A stretch of 64,000 bases of DNA from Mycocentrospora acerina (lineage: Eukaryota > Ascomycota > Dothideomycetes > Pleosporales). The stretch lies in NCBI GenBank assembly GCA_022701365.1, contig JAKUHH010000142.1, forward strand, positions 62,001 through 126,000, in the 5' to 3' direction. Both the position numbers and the translations under genes were made by a program. This document shows positions 32,771-45,101 of this stretch, piece by piece. Position 1 is the stretch's first letter; the number at the start of each line of letters is the position of its first letter. The notes under the pieces are model-generated. The model did no database searches. It saw only the letters and a list, made by a program, of their open reading frames with translations, and had not been told where the DNA came from.

Positions 32771-35700
32771 TTTGAGGTGGTTTGAGGAAAATGTAGTTTG
32801 ATTAAACTTGAGGAGAGGGGAAGTGACTGCAGAGAAGAGTGGAGGGCGCTGTGAGTGTATTGGAGTAAAGAATGGTTGCACAAGAACTCCTCTGATACTT
32901 ATACATCTTCAACCTGAATTATTTTCTATCTCGGTCCATACTTTCCATCCTATGCAGCCTTGCTCATGACGACTCGCTGCCAGTCATACCGACCCTTCAA
33001 TCTACCAGGAGTCATGTCGACTCCACTGTTTGGTGGAAGAAAGCTCCCTGCATGGTACTCTGAAAGTACATCTGACTGACAACTTACCACACCAGATCTC
33101 AATAATACGTACCAAGCACTATATCCAAGACAGTGATAGTAATCCATCACTCCGCGGGACTTGGCGGAAGTCTTGGTATTCGTCTTGGCTGTCTAAAATG
33201 GATGTGGGGAACAGGAGATCGATTGGTGGACGATGAAGAATTGCAATCAAAAGACCCCGGTTCTCTGCTTCCGCTATCGAGCAGGTACCTCGGCGACAAG
33301 AACTTTGCTACGCCAAGGCTATCTTAAGCAACTCGACCCTGTGAATCCTTCTACTTCGTAGAATTACCCAAATTTTTGTTACGTCTAAACTCGGAATTGC
33401 GACTATAGCTGGGCGCGACACGTCTAACCTTCTGGTTCGATTTCTTGCTTTGCTTTGGTTGCTAGTAGTAGGTTTTGTTGCGCTTGGGGGAAGAGCAGAG
33501 CATACGTTTCAAGCCAGAGCGGAACTTAATTTTCGGAGAAATAAGTGCAGGGCCAGGAGTTCGTCGCTAGAAAAATAATGCGGGGTTGAAGTCTCCGAAG
33601 GTGGTCTTGGCCATACGCGGTCAAGTTTCAAAGATGGTGCGAAACAAAGCAGTGGATCATGATGAGGACAGTAGCCGAGATTAGCGAAATCCTTCTATAC
33701 CAAGGTGACTCTTGTCAGGCCTATGATTGACACAGCGGGCGCTCCCTATCGCAGTTTGCGGCTTTAAAACACTGTTTCGATCAACTTTCTGTTGAAATAG
33801 ATTCTTCGGAACATGTGCAAGTGGAAACCGGCAACGAGCCAATTAAGGTACAAGCTCCACAATCAATAGGGTCGTGATCGGCTTTTGAGGCCCGGAATAA
33901 ATGCTCAATTGTATTAGCCGACTATATGGCTGCTGGCCAAGCCAATGTTATCGGCAGACGATTGAAAGAGACTTCAATTCCTCCAATAAGGCTGAGAGAA
34001 GAGTGCAGTGCCTCTTGGGGAGTAGAGAAGAAAAATCCGGAATTACTGCACCTATTACGTATGATACCATTACAGTTCATTTCATGACAAGTGCGGTGTT
34101 TATTTGCTCGGAGCATCGAAGAGTGGCGATACGGGATAGCTCTAGCGTTCCGTAGGGGGGTATGTGACAATCCTACGCCAATGTTTTCCAGGATAGTTGT
34201 CAGGGTGAGATTTTCAATCGCCACATCGTGCCCGCTAGTCACGGTAGTTGTTTTTGTACCATACGCGTAATCCTCGCGCCCCTACCACCCCAGCGGTGAA
34301 GGGGTTCGATATGGCCAGACCCGAGCACATTCGTTTTCCTTACCCTCATCACCCCATCAGCTCACAAAGGACACGCGTATGCTTTATAAGAAGCAACCGG
34401 ACGAAAAGAACCCTGGAGGTGGTCAATGGTTTTTTTCGAGAATAAATGAAGGTGCAAGACCTAGATACCTGTGTCTGGCTTGACCGTCTCAAAAGATCCT
34501 AGGGGCGGATGTTGTTGGGCAGAGCGATCTTAATGAAGCAGGTGCCACTCGAAGATCGAACTCCTGAAGCAGGAGTCCAAATGAGATAATGGTATATCTG
34601 GGATTAGATCCTGCTTGCATCTTCTCGCGGCTGAAGACATCCGCATCCCTAGAGAACAGTCGTACTGTGGGGTTAGCATGTGCAATGCTATAAACCGAAG
34701 TTTCAGCTAGAGTTTTCAGGATCTGTGCTGCATATAAGGCAGTATCTGCCAAACAAAATTAGAATATTTTAGGAATTTCTCCCTTAAAGTGTGGCAGAGC
34801 CTGGTTAGTTTGCACATAGGATATGTAATATTCCATCCCGTGATCTATCACACGATAGATCTTAGTACCTTTTGGCTTGCATGGCACAGTGGGATAGAGC
34901 CGTGTCCTGACAAAATTTTCACTTTGAAAAGAATACTTGGACGTTTAGAGGGTCTCGTCGAAAACTGGAGAGAGTCTTTTTAGTCGAACAGTCGAACAGT
35001 CGAACCGGACATGCTAAAGACTGAATCATGAAGCTCGAATATACAAGGGGTGTGTCGCTACATTTCTCAAAGTATAGCCACATGTCCTTGAAGCGAGATT
35101 TACCTAGTGACTACCTGTTTTGTCAGCCACTTGAACTTTATAGTGTTGGCTTATAGTACTCCCAGATACGATGCTCTGTTACTGAGCTTTCGGATCACTT
35201 GAAGAGATCATCTCGACATTTTATGCATAGCGGTGTTTCAAGGAAATCGGACGCACGGGTGGCCCTCTCCAGCGGGAAGAGATACTGAACAGCTGCATGT
35301 GTATATCTGCTTGTGATGTCATCTAGATCGTGATTTGTGTGGGAAAAGAGCATCGTGAGCCAAGAGATGGCTCAAAATCGCAAAGGAAAAGACACTTTAA
35401 CTTGTCTTGCTTTTTGGTCTTATATTCCATCCTGGTGGAATTATTTTCAATCATGGAAAAGTATAGCATTTATCTCTTCTGTGGCCAGCAACGAGTTTTT
35501 CAAGGTTTACTCTCTAACGTGTGGAAATCGGACACTGCGCGATTGCTAGTTGCTTAAGACAAGGATGAGAATAGCGGGTCGATATGCCTTTGGAAGCACG
35601 AGACCGTTCTTGTGAAACTCAAATAAATTATGAACACATTATCCCGCTACGCTACCGTAGACGGCCGAATTTTGTAGTGGCGGTCTACCTCTGCAAACGT

Positions 35701-37265
35701 TGAGGCGGCCGGCACGCTGTGACAGCTTTCTAGAGAGCGTTCAGCTAGCGAGTACGGGTAAATGGCGAGGCTGATGAGCCAAGGTAGTCCAGGTCGTTTT
35801 CAATGGAGGAGGATGGTGCAAAGATTTACCGTTAAAATGATGGAGTATTGCGACTAGACCCTTGAGTAGTAAAATTCACGTCTTGTTGCTGTCCAGGCTG
35901 TCGACTTTCCTGATTGCATCATGCCTAACGCACTATCCGAGGGCTTCCATCGCGAGTTTGTGTTGATTAAAGGATGTCCCAGTTGGTCTGTCTGCGAGTT
36001 GGTCTCTCTTCTTCAAGCTAGCTTTGCGTTTTCTACCTCCGGCTTACCCGTTCTATTTGGGTTAGCAACCCCACGCTAAGTTTTGCTCCGATCGCGCTTC
36101 TCTATAATTCGACATCAAAATATTCACCAAGTCCGCCAAGAAATTCCGACAGGTGGCCAGTCCCGCCCAATTGTCTAGCTCTTCGACCAGCAACTTCAAC
36201 TTACAAAGGCCTACTACACAGCCTCGTAACTCGCGGGCACGCTTTAGTCTATGGTTGACCAAGACATCCAGACCGCCTTGCCAGGATAAATTTCCAAGCA
36301 ATATTGAGGTCATTACTCATCGAGAAAGACGGCAGTCAGTGTCAAACCAAGGCACTAAGAGATGTACGCATGTAGGGAAGGATCGAGGAGAAGGGTAGAT
36401 GTAAAGGATGTGTACGACCCAATTGAGCCTCATCGTACTCATCGTATCCTGCGTACACCTTTATTTTTTTATTTTTGAGATCTTGGCTCAGGCACTGATT
36501 TACAGTGATCGGCGCGGCCCGGGATCCTTCCTGCCTGATCTCCTCCGCATACTCCGCTTGCCCCGCAAATCCAAGATCCAAGACCGATTTTGACAACCCA
36601 TCCACGGCCGCGACTATCTCTGCGTGAATTAGCAAGCTTACTTGTAAGTGCTTGACTAGAACATTTGCCGTTTCTTCTCCATGCCAAGCTGCGCTTCAGG
36701 TGAAACACCCACCCGAGCCATTTCCAGCCAAGATTATCAAGTTCAAAATACAGATCGACTCTCCCAATTTAATTCGTCGGGTCGCGTCTGGACCGAAAGG
36801 CATTCTCCGTGCGTTAGGGGTTCACTACTCATGGTCCCCACCAATTTACTGTATCGGACCTAGGCCACGAGGCATTCTTCATAAACCCCAGGCATTCTTT
36901 CTCACAAGCGCCCAACGTGCTCTGTAAGATCCAAGTTTACGCGCAAACTTGACGCCTTCCAAGCAAAATCCAAGCGGAGCCAATGACGCGCCTGTAGTGG
37001 CTGCGCGTAAGTTTCGTAATTGTACTAATCTTGGCAGGACGGCAGTAGTGTTGGCGGTATTCACAAAGTCAGCTTGGCAACTTCGTTGTGATCGATAGAC
37101 TTCCACGTGGTGTATGTGCTCAAAGAGGCTGAGCTCATTTCGTGAATACATAAATTCCTTGACTGCTGAGATTATGATCTCCATCAGCAGCTCTCCTCTC
37201 CACCTCCTTTACGCAAACAATATACAACGCGTCAAAACCATTCCAACTGTGGTACTCTTGTCATC
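32771..37265. other. 4.5-kb gene-free block
   Basis: No gene could be supported in either strand. Short protein-like frames occur (minus strand 34489-34752 and 36062-36313, the latter with KLKLLVEELDNWAGLATC). They lack start codons or recognisable family motifs and may be relics. A minor triple GTCGAACA repeat lies at about 34983-35005. No transposon ends or terminal repeats were identified. Confidence 0.5.
32898..32903 (-). promoter_or_regulatory. Candidate TATA box of the pectate lyase gene
   Basis: TATAAG on the minus strand, about 128 bp upstream of the pectate lyase ATG, inside GATGTATAAGTATC. A TATA-containing promoter fits an inducible secreted enzyme. This is seen in sequence only. 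Confidence 0.4.
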
Positions 37266-38199
37266 ATGCTTTTCCCTTCGCTGCTACTTGCCTCTCTCCT
37301 ACCATCCGTATTGGGATGCCCAGATCACGAAAACAATATACAGTCTCACCTGGTTGGACGACAGGCCAACCCCACACAACGACCTAACTCGACCCAAAAC
37401 GAGTGAGTAGAAGAGCAAGTTTGATCCTGGATCATAATGCTAACAATCTCCAAGCTGGGCATACGAAGCCTCCTTCAACTGGGGAAGAATCAATCCCGCC
37501 TACCGCCTTTGCCAGACTGGAACCCAACAATCACCCATCGCACTGTCACTCAGCAACGGCTTGTCTTTGAACCACGTTCCCAGATTCAACTACAAGAACG
37601 CGACATCCGGTAACTTTTTCAACTGGGGTAAGTCTCGCGTCACTAAGTAGTAGTCTTGAACAAAAAATCTGACAATTACTTTAGGCTATGGCCCTGCATT
37701 CACGATTGCGCATGATGGCGATTGGACCAAACACCCAAGCTTCACATACGACAATACGACACTATACATGAAGGGGTGGCACATCCACGCCCCGGCCGAT
37801 CACTCCGTCGGTGGTGACCGTAGCAAGGCCGAGATGCATTTTGTGCACGTCGACTCATCTGGCCACGAAGCTGCAGTGCTTGCCTTCCGCCTTGACCCTG
37901 GAAACTTCAACTCGACATTTTTCGATCAGCTCCCTGCCATGATTGGCTTTGACCAGATGAGCATCCAACAATCCCTCACCATGAATTTGGACATCGCACT
38001 ATCGAGCGTCATGCACTTCAACGAGTTTTGGACGTACCGTGGATCGCTGACCAGCCCTCCCTGCCTCGAGGGCATAAGGTGGTTCGTTGCACGCCAGATT
38101 CTGTTCACGGGTGTTGAGCAGATGCAGGCTATCCTGGGCGCGAGCACCTACTCTGCCCGAGCGGAGCAGGAGGTCTGGCAGCATCGTATCAACGAGTAA
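37266..38199 (+). CDS. Secreted alpha-carbonic anhydrase
   Basis: Three exons (37266-37402, 37455-37627, 37685-38199) encode 274 residues; introns are 52 and 57 bp. An N-terminal signal peptide (MLFPSLLLASLLPSVLG) is followed by the alpha-CA domain. It contains ASFNWGRINPAYRLC, QSPIALS, the zinc histidines H136, H138 and H155 (WHIHAPADH and AEMHFVHVD), and the signature FWTYRGSLTSPPCLEGIRWF. The enzyme hydrates CO2 to bicarbonate, here outside the cell or in the secretory path. Fungal genomes usually carry beta-class enzymes for metabolism and few alpha-class ones, so this copy may serve pH or CO2 handling at the surface. That role is inferred. Confidence 0.92.
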
Positions 38200-38587
38200 T
38201 TCAAAACGTGGAAGACGCTGATGATGGAGTTTGATGGCAGGTTTTGTGAAAAGGCGTAAATTATGAATGACATGCTAGAAGCGTTTGATGTAAATCAATG
38301 TATAATTTTTTTTTAAAATATTCTACGACCTTATCAGCTGTGAATATGCAATTGTTATGCCTCGAATATTTTTGATGGAATTGCTAATACATTGTATGCT
38401 AAGTATGTGGGCGTGTGGTATAAATGGTACGTAGTTGTGGACCCGAGGATAATGTAAGACTACCACGTGATAATCTTATACATCTCTAACCCCGCAAACA
38501 GTCCACGCAAGAGCATTGCATGTGATGTATCATAGCAGGCTCGCTCAAATTCGTCACTGTCCATATTAAACAGGATACGCGTTCATC
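38200..38587. other. Intergenic
   Basis: AT-rich spacer between the carbonic anhydrase and the dehydrogenase. It includes a run of T/A at about 38309-38320 suitable for 3'-end formation. No gene is seen. Confidence 0.55.
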
Positions 38588-39667
38588 ATGACACACCCAG
38601 CACCAACACAACTCGCCACCAAAGACCTGTTCAGGCTGGATGGGCGAACGGTTCTGAGTGCGACTCGCAGTGTACATAGCTTGAAAATCGCAGCTGACCT
38701 GAACATGTAGTATCCGGTGGCGCTGGCGCAGTCGGTATAACTGTTGCAACGGCGATTCTCGAAAGTGGTGGGGACGTTGTTATTTTAGATCGAGTTGATG
38801 CGACGTTTAACGACTGCAGTTTGTACACCGTTGATTCGTATATATTGGTAGGCAACGATGCTAATGATGTGAATTTCTAGGGAAGCTTAAATCAATCGCA
38901 GACAACTATGGTACAATAGTATGGCACTACCGAGTAGAGGTTCAAGACGAAGCCAGCATTATAGCCACCATGATCAAAGTCTGTTCAAACACTCGTCACC
39001 CCATCAGAGGCTTTGTATCTTGTGCTGCCATCTCTGGAGAGAGCGACGCTTGCGACTACTCGATGAATGTGTTCCGGAAGATTCTCGACATCAACATCAG
39101 CGGTACATTCCTCATGGCACGCGCAGTAGCAAACGAGATGCATCGCGCAAACGTCACAGGCAGCATGGTTCTAATTGCCAGTATGAGTGGACATGTTAGC
39201 AACCGTGGAATCAACACGTCCGCTTACAACGCGTCAAAAGCTGCTGTCCACCAGCTCGCTCGCTCCCTTGCAGCTGAATGGGGACACCCGCAAAACACCT
39301 TCCCAGGCAGTACGCCAAGTGAAACGAACCCAACTCCTTCGACAAGGCCGCGCGCGGTTTACCCTCCGATCAGAGTCAACACCATGTCTCCAGGGCATAT
39401 TGAGACGCCAATTAGTGAAGCGGCGCGAGTGCGGGGACTGACGGATGAGTGGGCGAAGCAGAACATGCTTGGACGCATTAGCCAGCCTGAAGAATATCGA
39501 GCTGCAGTGCTGTTCTTGCTTGGTGAGGGGAGCAGCTTCATGACGGGAGCGGTGAGTTGATGTTGTATGATCTACAATATGCGCTTGCTCTATACCATAG
39601 TAGAGAGAATATAACTAACGGGTCGAGGCAGGATCTTCGAATCGACGGCGGCCACTGTGCGTGGTAG
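38588..39667 (+). CDS. Short-chain dehydrogenase/reductase (sorbose-reductase-like)
   Basis: Four exons (38588-38657, 38711-38818, 38881-39551, 39632-39667) encode 294 residues. The cofactor loop reads ISGGAGAVG (residues 24-32), with Ser in place of the usual Thr. Asp in VILD at the end of strand two favours NAD(H), although family members vary. The catalytic set is N131, S160 or S162, Y175 and K179 (DINISGTFL, SMSGH, SAYNASK). The C-terminal exon DLRIDGGHCAW is characteristic of fungal sorbose/arabinitol-dehydrogenase-like enzymes. An insert between EWG and PPIRVN (GHPQNTFPGSTP...) also occurs in related fungal members as I recall them. Substrate is probably a polyol, keto-sugar or other small carbonyl. 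The 62-bp intron 2 is chosen because it alone restores the frame with a GCTAAT branch site. Confidence 0.85.
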
Positions 39668-40641
39668 ATTTTTTTCTCTCGACAGCAGGCGACTTCAACC
39701 TTTACTCCCCGAAAGTGGGTGGCTCTGCGTCTGACGTCAATGCCAATTCCTCTTGTAAAAGTCTTACTGATGGTTCGATTCAATGGCATTTGGCGTCAAA
39801 GTGACTTGCCTCTACCATCTCTTGGAACCGGCGTGATTCAATCTAAATCTACAGTGGTGTTGCGTGTTTTGCAGGCCTCGTCGGTGGCATGCATCGATGC
39901 CGTATGTTGTAACACACGGAGGTCGACGAATTAAGTAGGTCGACTACAGTGATAAGCTTCGCGGGTCCTTCCGAAGACAGCAGGTTCTCATGCTGTGTAT
40001 GTACATGACCTTGCACCATGTAGCACCTGACTGTGCTGTCAATTGGCTCCTCGAATGGCTGCTGCTGACAGCAACTCCTCTGTGCTGTAGTACAGAGCCA
40101 TTGTTTCACTCTGCCCAACAAGGAACATGACCCCTTGTCTTGCTTTTTTTATAATTCAATGACAGCATGTTTTCAGGATACAGGCCTTCGCGCGCACTCC
40201 ATAGATAACAACCCCCCGGCCAATCAAGAGGCCAGCACCTCCGACAGCATTTCGGCGGCGATTGCGTAGCTTGTCCAAATCAAGCATCTCTGAAGAACGC
40301 ACTGTGCAACGCCCAGCGCCCTACAGGCACTTTTGTAGTTGTTTAACGCGAGTCTGGTCGTCCTAATTTACGGAGGTAAGACGAAAGAAGAAGGCATGAA
40401 GCCTAGCGCGCATCGCGAATTTCCAAACGGGCCAATGGCAGAGGAAGAGTATATTGCGAAACTAGGACTAGGACATCACCTGCCAACCATTTCGAGAAGG
40501 TTGAACTTGAGATGGAGGAGAGATGGAGATCAAAGGTGTGTATTTAGGTAGGCGGACTGTCTGTTGTTTTTTCGAGAGACAAGTGCTCTGTTCATTCATT
40601 CCTGCACCTCCTCTGCTGCTCTTCAAGTCATCGCCGGCATC
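39668..40641. other. Intergenic, no supported gene
   Basis: Nothing recognisable. It should include the promoter of the carboxypeptidase gene. Confidence 0.55.
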
Positions 40642-42075
40642 ATGCAGTACTCTCTTATCGCGTCTCTGATTCTTCAGAGCACAGTTGTGCTCGCCGACCT
40701 GCTGCCTGTTCACTTCAAGGCTCCTACAGCCGGGCACTTCAGGGACCTTGTCCGCAACGACACGTATGACTTTGGATGCAGAGCAATTGCCCAGCCCACC
40801 GAGGACGGGCAGTTCAGGCTCCACGCGCTCCTCACCGAGCGCCAGATTGCCGACTTCAACAAGGAGTATGAAAACTCCGAGGTTTCCATCTACAAGGAGA
40901 TTGTCAAGCGGGCGGCCACTGCTCCCATTGGAACCGGCGACCGATTCAGCGCTGGCACCATTGCGCCCCTGGGTCTTGGAACAAAGGCCGCAGGCTCAAC
41001 CATCACCAGCATCATGAACGTTGCCGAGATCAACTCTGCCATCAAGGCCCTCGTCGCCACCTACGGAGTCAACACCGTCACTCTGCCCTACAAGACATTC
41101 AACGGCGCAACACAAACCGCTGGATTCGTCGGCGCCGGAACCGACAAGTCCAGCTACCGCCTCTACCTCAGCGCCGGCATGCACGCACGTGAGCGCGGCG
41201 GCCCCGACAACCTCATCTACTGGATCTCCGATCTCCTCGCCGCAAACAAGGCCGGCACAGGCCTCACCTACGGCTCCAAGACATACACCAACGCGCAGGT
41301 CAAGAGCGTCCTCGCCGCGGGCATCGTCTTCTTCCCGCTCGTCAACCCCGACGGCGTAACCTACGACCAGTCCTCCAGCTCGCTCTGGCGCAAGAACCGC
41401 AACACCAAGTCCGGCACCAGCGGGTCCTCCATCGGCGTCGACATCAACCGCAACTTCGACTTCCTCTGGAACTTCCGCAAGTACTTTGACGCCTCGGAAG
41501 CCCCAGCCTCCACCTCGCCCAGCTCCGAAACCTTCTACGGCACCGCTGCTGCTTCGGAGTCGGAGACAAAGAACCACGTCTCGGTGTACGACTCGTTCCC
41601 CAAGATCCGCTGGTTCATGGACATCCACTCCGCCGCCGGCGACATCCTCTACAGCTGGGGCGACGACGACAACCAGGGCACCACCCCGACGATGAACTTC
41701 CTCAACGCCGCCTACGACGGCAAGCGCGGCCCCGTCGGCGACTCCGCCTACAAGGAGTACATCCCCGCCGCGGACGCGACAAACATCAAGAACGTTGCCG
41801 CCAAGACCGTCGCCGCCATGCGTGCCGTCGGTGGGCGCGCCTACAGCGCCATCCAGGCCGTCGGCCTGTACCCTACCTCGGGTGCTAGCGACGACTACGC
41901 CTTCAGCAGGTTCTGGGCCAAGAGCGGCGCAAACAAGGTCTACGGGTTCACCATGGAGTTTGGCTACTCGACAAACTTTTACCCCACGTCGACCGAGTTC
42001 AACCAGAACATTTTGGATACCAATGCTGGGTTTATGGACTGGGCGCTTGCGGCGATTAGCGTGGGGTTGAACTAG
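40642..42075 (+). CDS. Secreted zinc carboxypeptidase, M14 family
   Basis: A single exon of 477 residues from the ATG at 40642. A signal peptide (MQYSLIASLILQSTVVLA) and a propeptide of about 100 residues precede the peptidase domain. Zinc ligands are H181 and E184 in AGMHARERGG and H329 in MDIHSA. Substrate-binding N269-R270 lie in VDINRNFDFLW, and the general base E439 in GFTMEFGYS. The enzyme should trim C-terminal residues from extracellular peptides after zymogen activation. The coding region is strongly GC3-biased, which creates a 436-codon antisense open frame that I do not regard as a gene. Third-position bias differs sharply from the AT-rich flanks, in line with high expression. Confidence 0.93.
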   Translation: MQYSLIASLILQSTVVLADLLPVHFKAPTAGHFRDLVRNDTYDFGCRAIAQPTEDGQFRLHALLTERQIADFNKEYENSEVSIYKEIVKRAATAPIGTGDRFSAGTIAPLGLGTKAAGSTITSIMNVAEINSAIKALVATYGVNTVTLPYKTFNGATQTAGFVGAGTDKSSYRLYLSAGMHARERGGPDNLIYWISDLLAANKAGTGLTYGSKTYTNAQVKSVLAAGIVFFPLVNPDGVTYDQSSSSLWRKNRNTKSGTSGSSIGVDINRNFDFLWNFRKYFDASEAPASTSPSSETFYGTAAASESETKNHVSVYDSFPKIRWFMDIHSAAGDILYSWGDDDNQGTTPTMNFLNAAYDGKRGPVGDSAYKEYIPAADATNIKNVAAKTVAAMRAVGGRAYSAIQAVGLYPTSGASDDYAFSRFWAKSGANKVYGFTMEFGYSTNFYPTSTEFNQNILDTNAGFMDWALAAISVGLN

Positions 42076-42396
42076 AGTTTTGGGGAGAGAGGGTTTGATT
42101 AACGCAAAGGGAGGTTGGAGTTTTAGGAGTGGGGAGAGTGAGAAAAGGCAGTGTGCGCTCTCACAAGTAGTTTCCAAGTCGTAGCATGAAATTTTTATGA
42201 AATCCAGGTTCAAATTCGTGTCAGCTCTTGCCTTGATTTTCTCCTCGTCGTGTCCAGCCTTGTGCGGTGGAGAGAAACAAAAAAAATGTTGCAAACGCCA
42301 GTCCATGCCAAACCGACTCCCCGTCCATCTCCCCGCTGATGTCTTGGGATGGATTCCACCCCTACATTCCTTGTATTCAATTCAACCCCCCTCCCC
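42076..42396. other. Convergent 3' intergenic region
   Basis: Short spacer between the carboxypeptidase stop and the convergent SPC3 stop. It should hold both 3' untranslated regions. Confidence 0.6.
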
Positions 42397-43305
42397 TTAC
42401 GTGGCCTTTCTCCTCGGTTGCTCCCCACCAACCTCCAACCGGTACCCCTCCCCACCCTTCTCCGTCTCCAAATCCTTCTTGCTCTTGATCTTTGCGCCAA
42501 TGGCAGGAAAGTCAAATGCCTCGCTCCTCCCACCCTCGAGCGCCTTCCAGCTCCCCAGCGTCTGCCAATTCGTCCATGTCAGCGCACCAACCCATGGCTG
42601 CACGTTCCACCCAATCTCGAGAATCGCATCTGTGCGGTTCTGCAGCTTGCCCGTCAGGTCTGTGATTTGGTACTTGGGGCGCTGGTTGGCGAGGTGGAGT
42701 TCTCCAATGGGAAAGGGCGATTCGACGGGCTTCTTCTTGTCTTTGAGCGAGGCCTTTTTGGACTTTTTGGGGAGGGCGGATTTGCCCTTGGGGGAGGGGT
42801 GGATGTAATGGTTTTGGTGCCAGGGGGCCGAGGATGAGGCGATGATCGAGTCCCAGATTATGGCTTCTGAGGCGGGTTCATTGGGCGAGGTAGACGGGTA
42901 GATTGCCTTGAGGTAGAGGAAGACTTGCTTGGTGTTCCAGTTGAAGAGGGTGCGGAGGTCTGATTTGGATTAGTGTTTATTTTTTTGGTTGACTTGTAAG
43001 AGTGTGAGGAGAGTTGTGGTAGTAGTAGCGATAGTGATGATACCAGAGGAAGAAGGAGAAGAGTAGTACAAGAACAAACAAAACATACCAGCATCCAAAT
43101 CAAACCGCACATGAGCATACTCCTCCTTCTTATAGCTGTAGTAGTGCGGCCGGCCCTTGACAACCTGCACGTTGCGCACCTGGATGCTCGCGCTCGGCGT
43201 CTGGGGGCTGACGAAGCTGCTCAGCGCAACCACGGCCGCGACGGTAAAGGCGACGGTGGTGAAGAAGCCAAAGACATTCTGCAGTCGCACGAGTGCGGAA
43301 TGCAT
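42397..43305 (-). CDS. SPC3: Signal peptidase complex subunit 3
   Basis: Exons 43305-43089 and 42959-42397 (intron 129 bp, GTATGT...AAATCAG) encode 259 residues. The topology is the SPC22/23 type: a short cytosolic end (MHSALVRLQ), one membrane anchor (VFGFFTTVAFTVAAVVALSS) and a lumenal domain with ASIQVRNVQVVKGR, EYAHVRFDLDAG, DLRTLFNWNTKQVFLYLKA and AIIWDSII. Near the end, LEIGWNVQPWVGALTW closes the beta sandwich. Spc3 is an essential non-catalytic subunit that supports Sec11 in removing signal peptides in the ER. The protein is longer than yeast Spc3 because of a Lys-rich insert (KGKSALPKKSKKASLKDKKK) and an extended C-terminus. The start is the first ATG before the membrane anchor; an upstream in-frame extension without support is left out. 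Confidence 0.93.
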
Positions 43306-43807
43306 CGTGGGGAGGTGGTTGGGCGGGACGAGGTCGCGGTCAAGGTCGAGGTTTGGGTGGAAAGTGCGTGTGGAGAGAGAGCTGTGTCGGGGCAAGTAAC
43401 ACGTCTCTGGAGCTCTGACGCGGAGGTCGGGGTTCAGCCCTGTCGAGCGCGCTAGTCATGTGGCTTGGCAACGTTGGAACTTTTTGACGTTGAGAAAAAA
43501 GTGCGCATGGCATGCATGGGTGACAGGACAAATGTTGAAAAGTGAGTGGTATTATTTTCCTGCTGCAAAAAAACTAGCTACTCAGACGACAACGGCAGCA
43601 ACAGCAGCAGGCTAAAAAGACTAAAGGTATCAAGAAGAGCAAACCAGTTACAACCCTTGTGTGGAAGAGAGAACGTATCCAGACGCCAAACAACGAGCAT
43701 CAATGACAGACGAGAAACGACGCTAGCATAACCTCATGCTTGTGTACTCCAGCGCTAAATAACAACAAAGTGGGTGAAGATCAACCGAGAAAGAGAAAGA
43801 ACCAGGC
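43306..43807. other. Intergenic
   Basis: SPC3 promoter and the 3' region of the next minus-strand gene. It includes a CAGCAACAGCAGCAG-like patch near 43588. No gene is seen. Confidence 0.55.
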
Positions 43808-45101
43808 TCAAAGCTCGTCGCTACATGGCTCTTGTGTTGGAGCGAGAAGAGGCGTGTCTTGTGTTGATGAGACAGGTGCAAGTGCCTTGACAGCGCTTGC
43901 TTCTTCTGGTAGTGTTGGCTCTGATGGGGTTGGTTCTGGCTTCTCGACGACAGGCGTGGAGTCAGCAACGTTTTGCTCACTCGTCTCCTCATCCGCAAAC
44001 GCGCACTCCTTGGACAAACCCGACGGCCTCTCCATTCCCACATCAACAGTAACATATGTATCCCTGTCGCATCCTTCACCGTAAAAGTCCTCGGGCACGA
44101 GGTCACCCAGCGGTCGGCGATCCTCGTCCATGGCATCTTGTGCAGCAGCTACCTTTGAACGAGCCTTTGCAACAGACTCTACTGGAGCACTCAGCTCCAC
44201 AGTGGATAGCGACTGAGCGGCGAGGAAGCCTGGCGGTGGGATATTCTCCTTGCCGAGCTCCTCATTCAGCTTCTTGGCTTCAAAGTCATCGTCGGTGCTG
44301 ATGTCGAGAACAGAGGCCGAGTGCTCCATCAAATTGGCGGCTTCCTGCTCGGGGGTGTCCTCGTGGATGGCAAAGAACCAGCTCTTGGGCATCGAATCAT
44401 CCAGGGTGGAAACATGCTGGACGGGCGCAGGTGTTGGGGCAGGTACTGGTGCTGGCGTGGGAGCTTTGGGCGTGTGGTTTTTGAGTGTGCCGCTCAAGGC
44501 TGCGTCAATGGAGAAGGGAAGCGCAGGGCTCTTGGAGAAAGAAGGCGGGTCAATGCGTCGGAATGGCGAGGTGGAGGCGCGGCGCTTGGAGAGGGCGCCG
44601 ATGCGGTTGTGTTTTGGGGAGCCACGGGTGTGGTTGATGGGCGTGGACCTGGCCGTGTTGGGGGAGGAGAGGGCCTTGCGGATGGATGGGGCGGGTGTCG
44701 CAACAAGAGGCTTGGCGGGCGACAAGGTGGTGAGCGAGAACCTCGAGGGCTTGGCAAAGGCGCGGGCGTCGGTGAACTTGGTCTTCTTGGTGGGCGAGTT
44801 GAAGAGGGCGGGGTCGACGTTCTCCGAGTCGGCCTCGTCCTGGAAGACGTCGGGCATGCGCTGGCGCTTACCGGTCGAAGGCGTGGGGGCGGGCTTCAGT
44901 GGCGACGCGAACGTCGGCGAGGACAAGACTGCAGGCGCGTTTAGTAGTTGTTCTCTGGGGCGTGATTGATGAATCCATCGACAGATCGACAAGTCGACAA
45001 ATCAGTCGGTACTCACCATTCTGCCTGTTCTTCGCGCTGTGCAGGGCGTGCAGGCGCGGCGTGCCGAGCTCGGCAAACGGCTGGCGGGTGTAGGTGGCCA
45101 T
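43808..45101 (-). CDS. Conserved Pezizomycotina Ser/Pro-rich protein of unknown function
   Basis: Exons 45101-45017 and 44928-43808 (intron 88 bp, GTGAGT...CCTGCAG) encode 401 residues. It is mostly disordered and rich in SP/TP dipeptides, with conserved islands that I recognise from uncharacterised homologues across filamentous ascomycetes. These are RQPFAELGTPRLHALHSAKN at the N-terminus, DSENVDPALF, RIDPPSFSKSPALPFSIDAA, MPKSWFFAIHEDTPEQEAAN, LMEHSASVLDIS, GKENIPPPGF and DFYGEG. The many SP/TP sites suggest regulation by proline-directed kinases, possibly in the cell cycle; that is conjecture. There is no catalytic motif, signal peptide or membrane segment. Confidence 0.82.

Noticed and set aside
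34489..36635. Protein-like minus-strand fragments in the gene-free block
   Set aside because: They lack start codons and join into nothing coherent; resemblance to fungal N-terminal signalling domains was too weak to call.
40996..42306. 436-codon antisense open frame over the carboxypeptidase gene
   Set aside because: It mirrors a GC3-biased M14 gene with complete catalytic motifs; the antisense product is low-complexity Val/Gly/Asp sequence with no motif.
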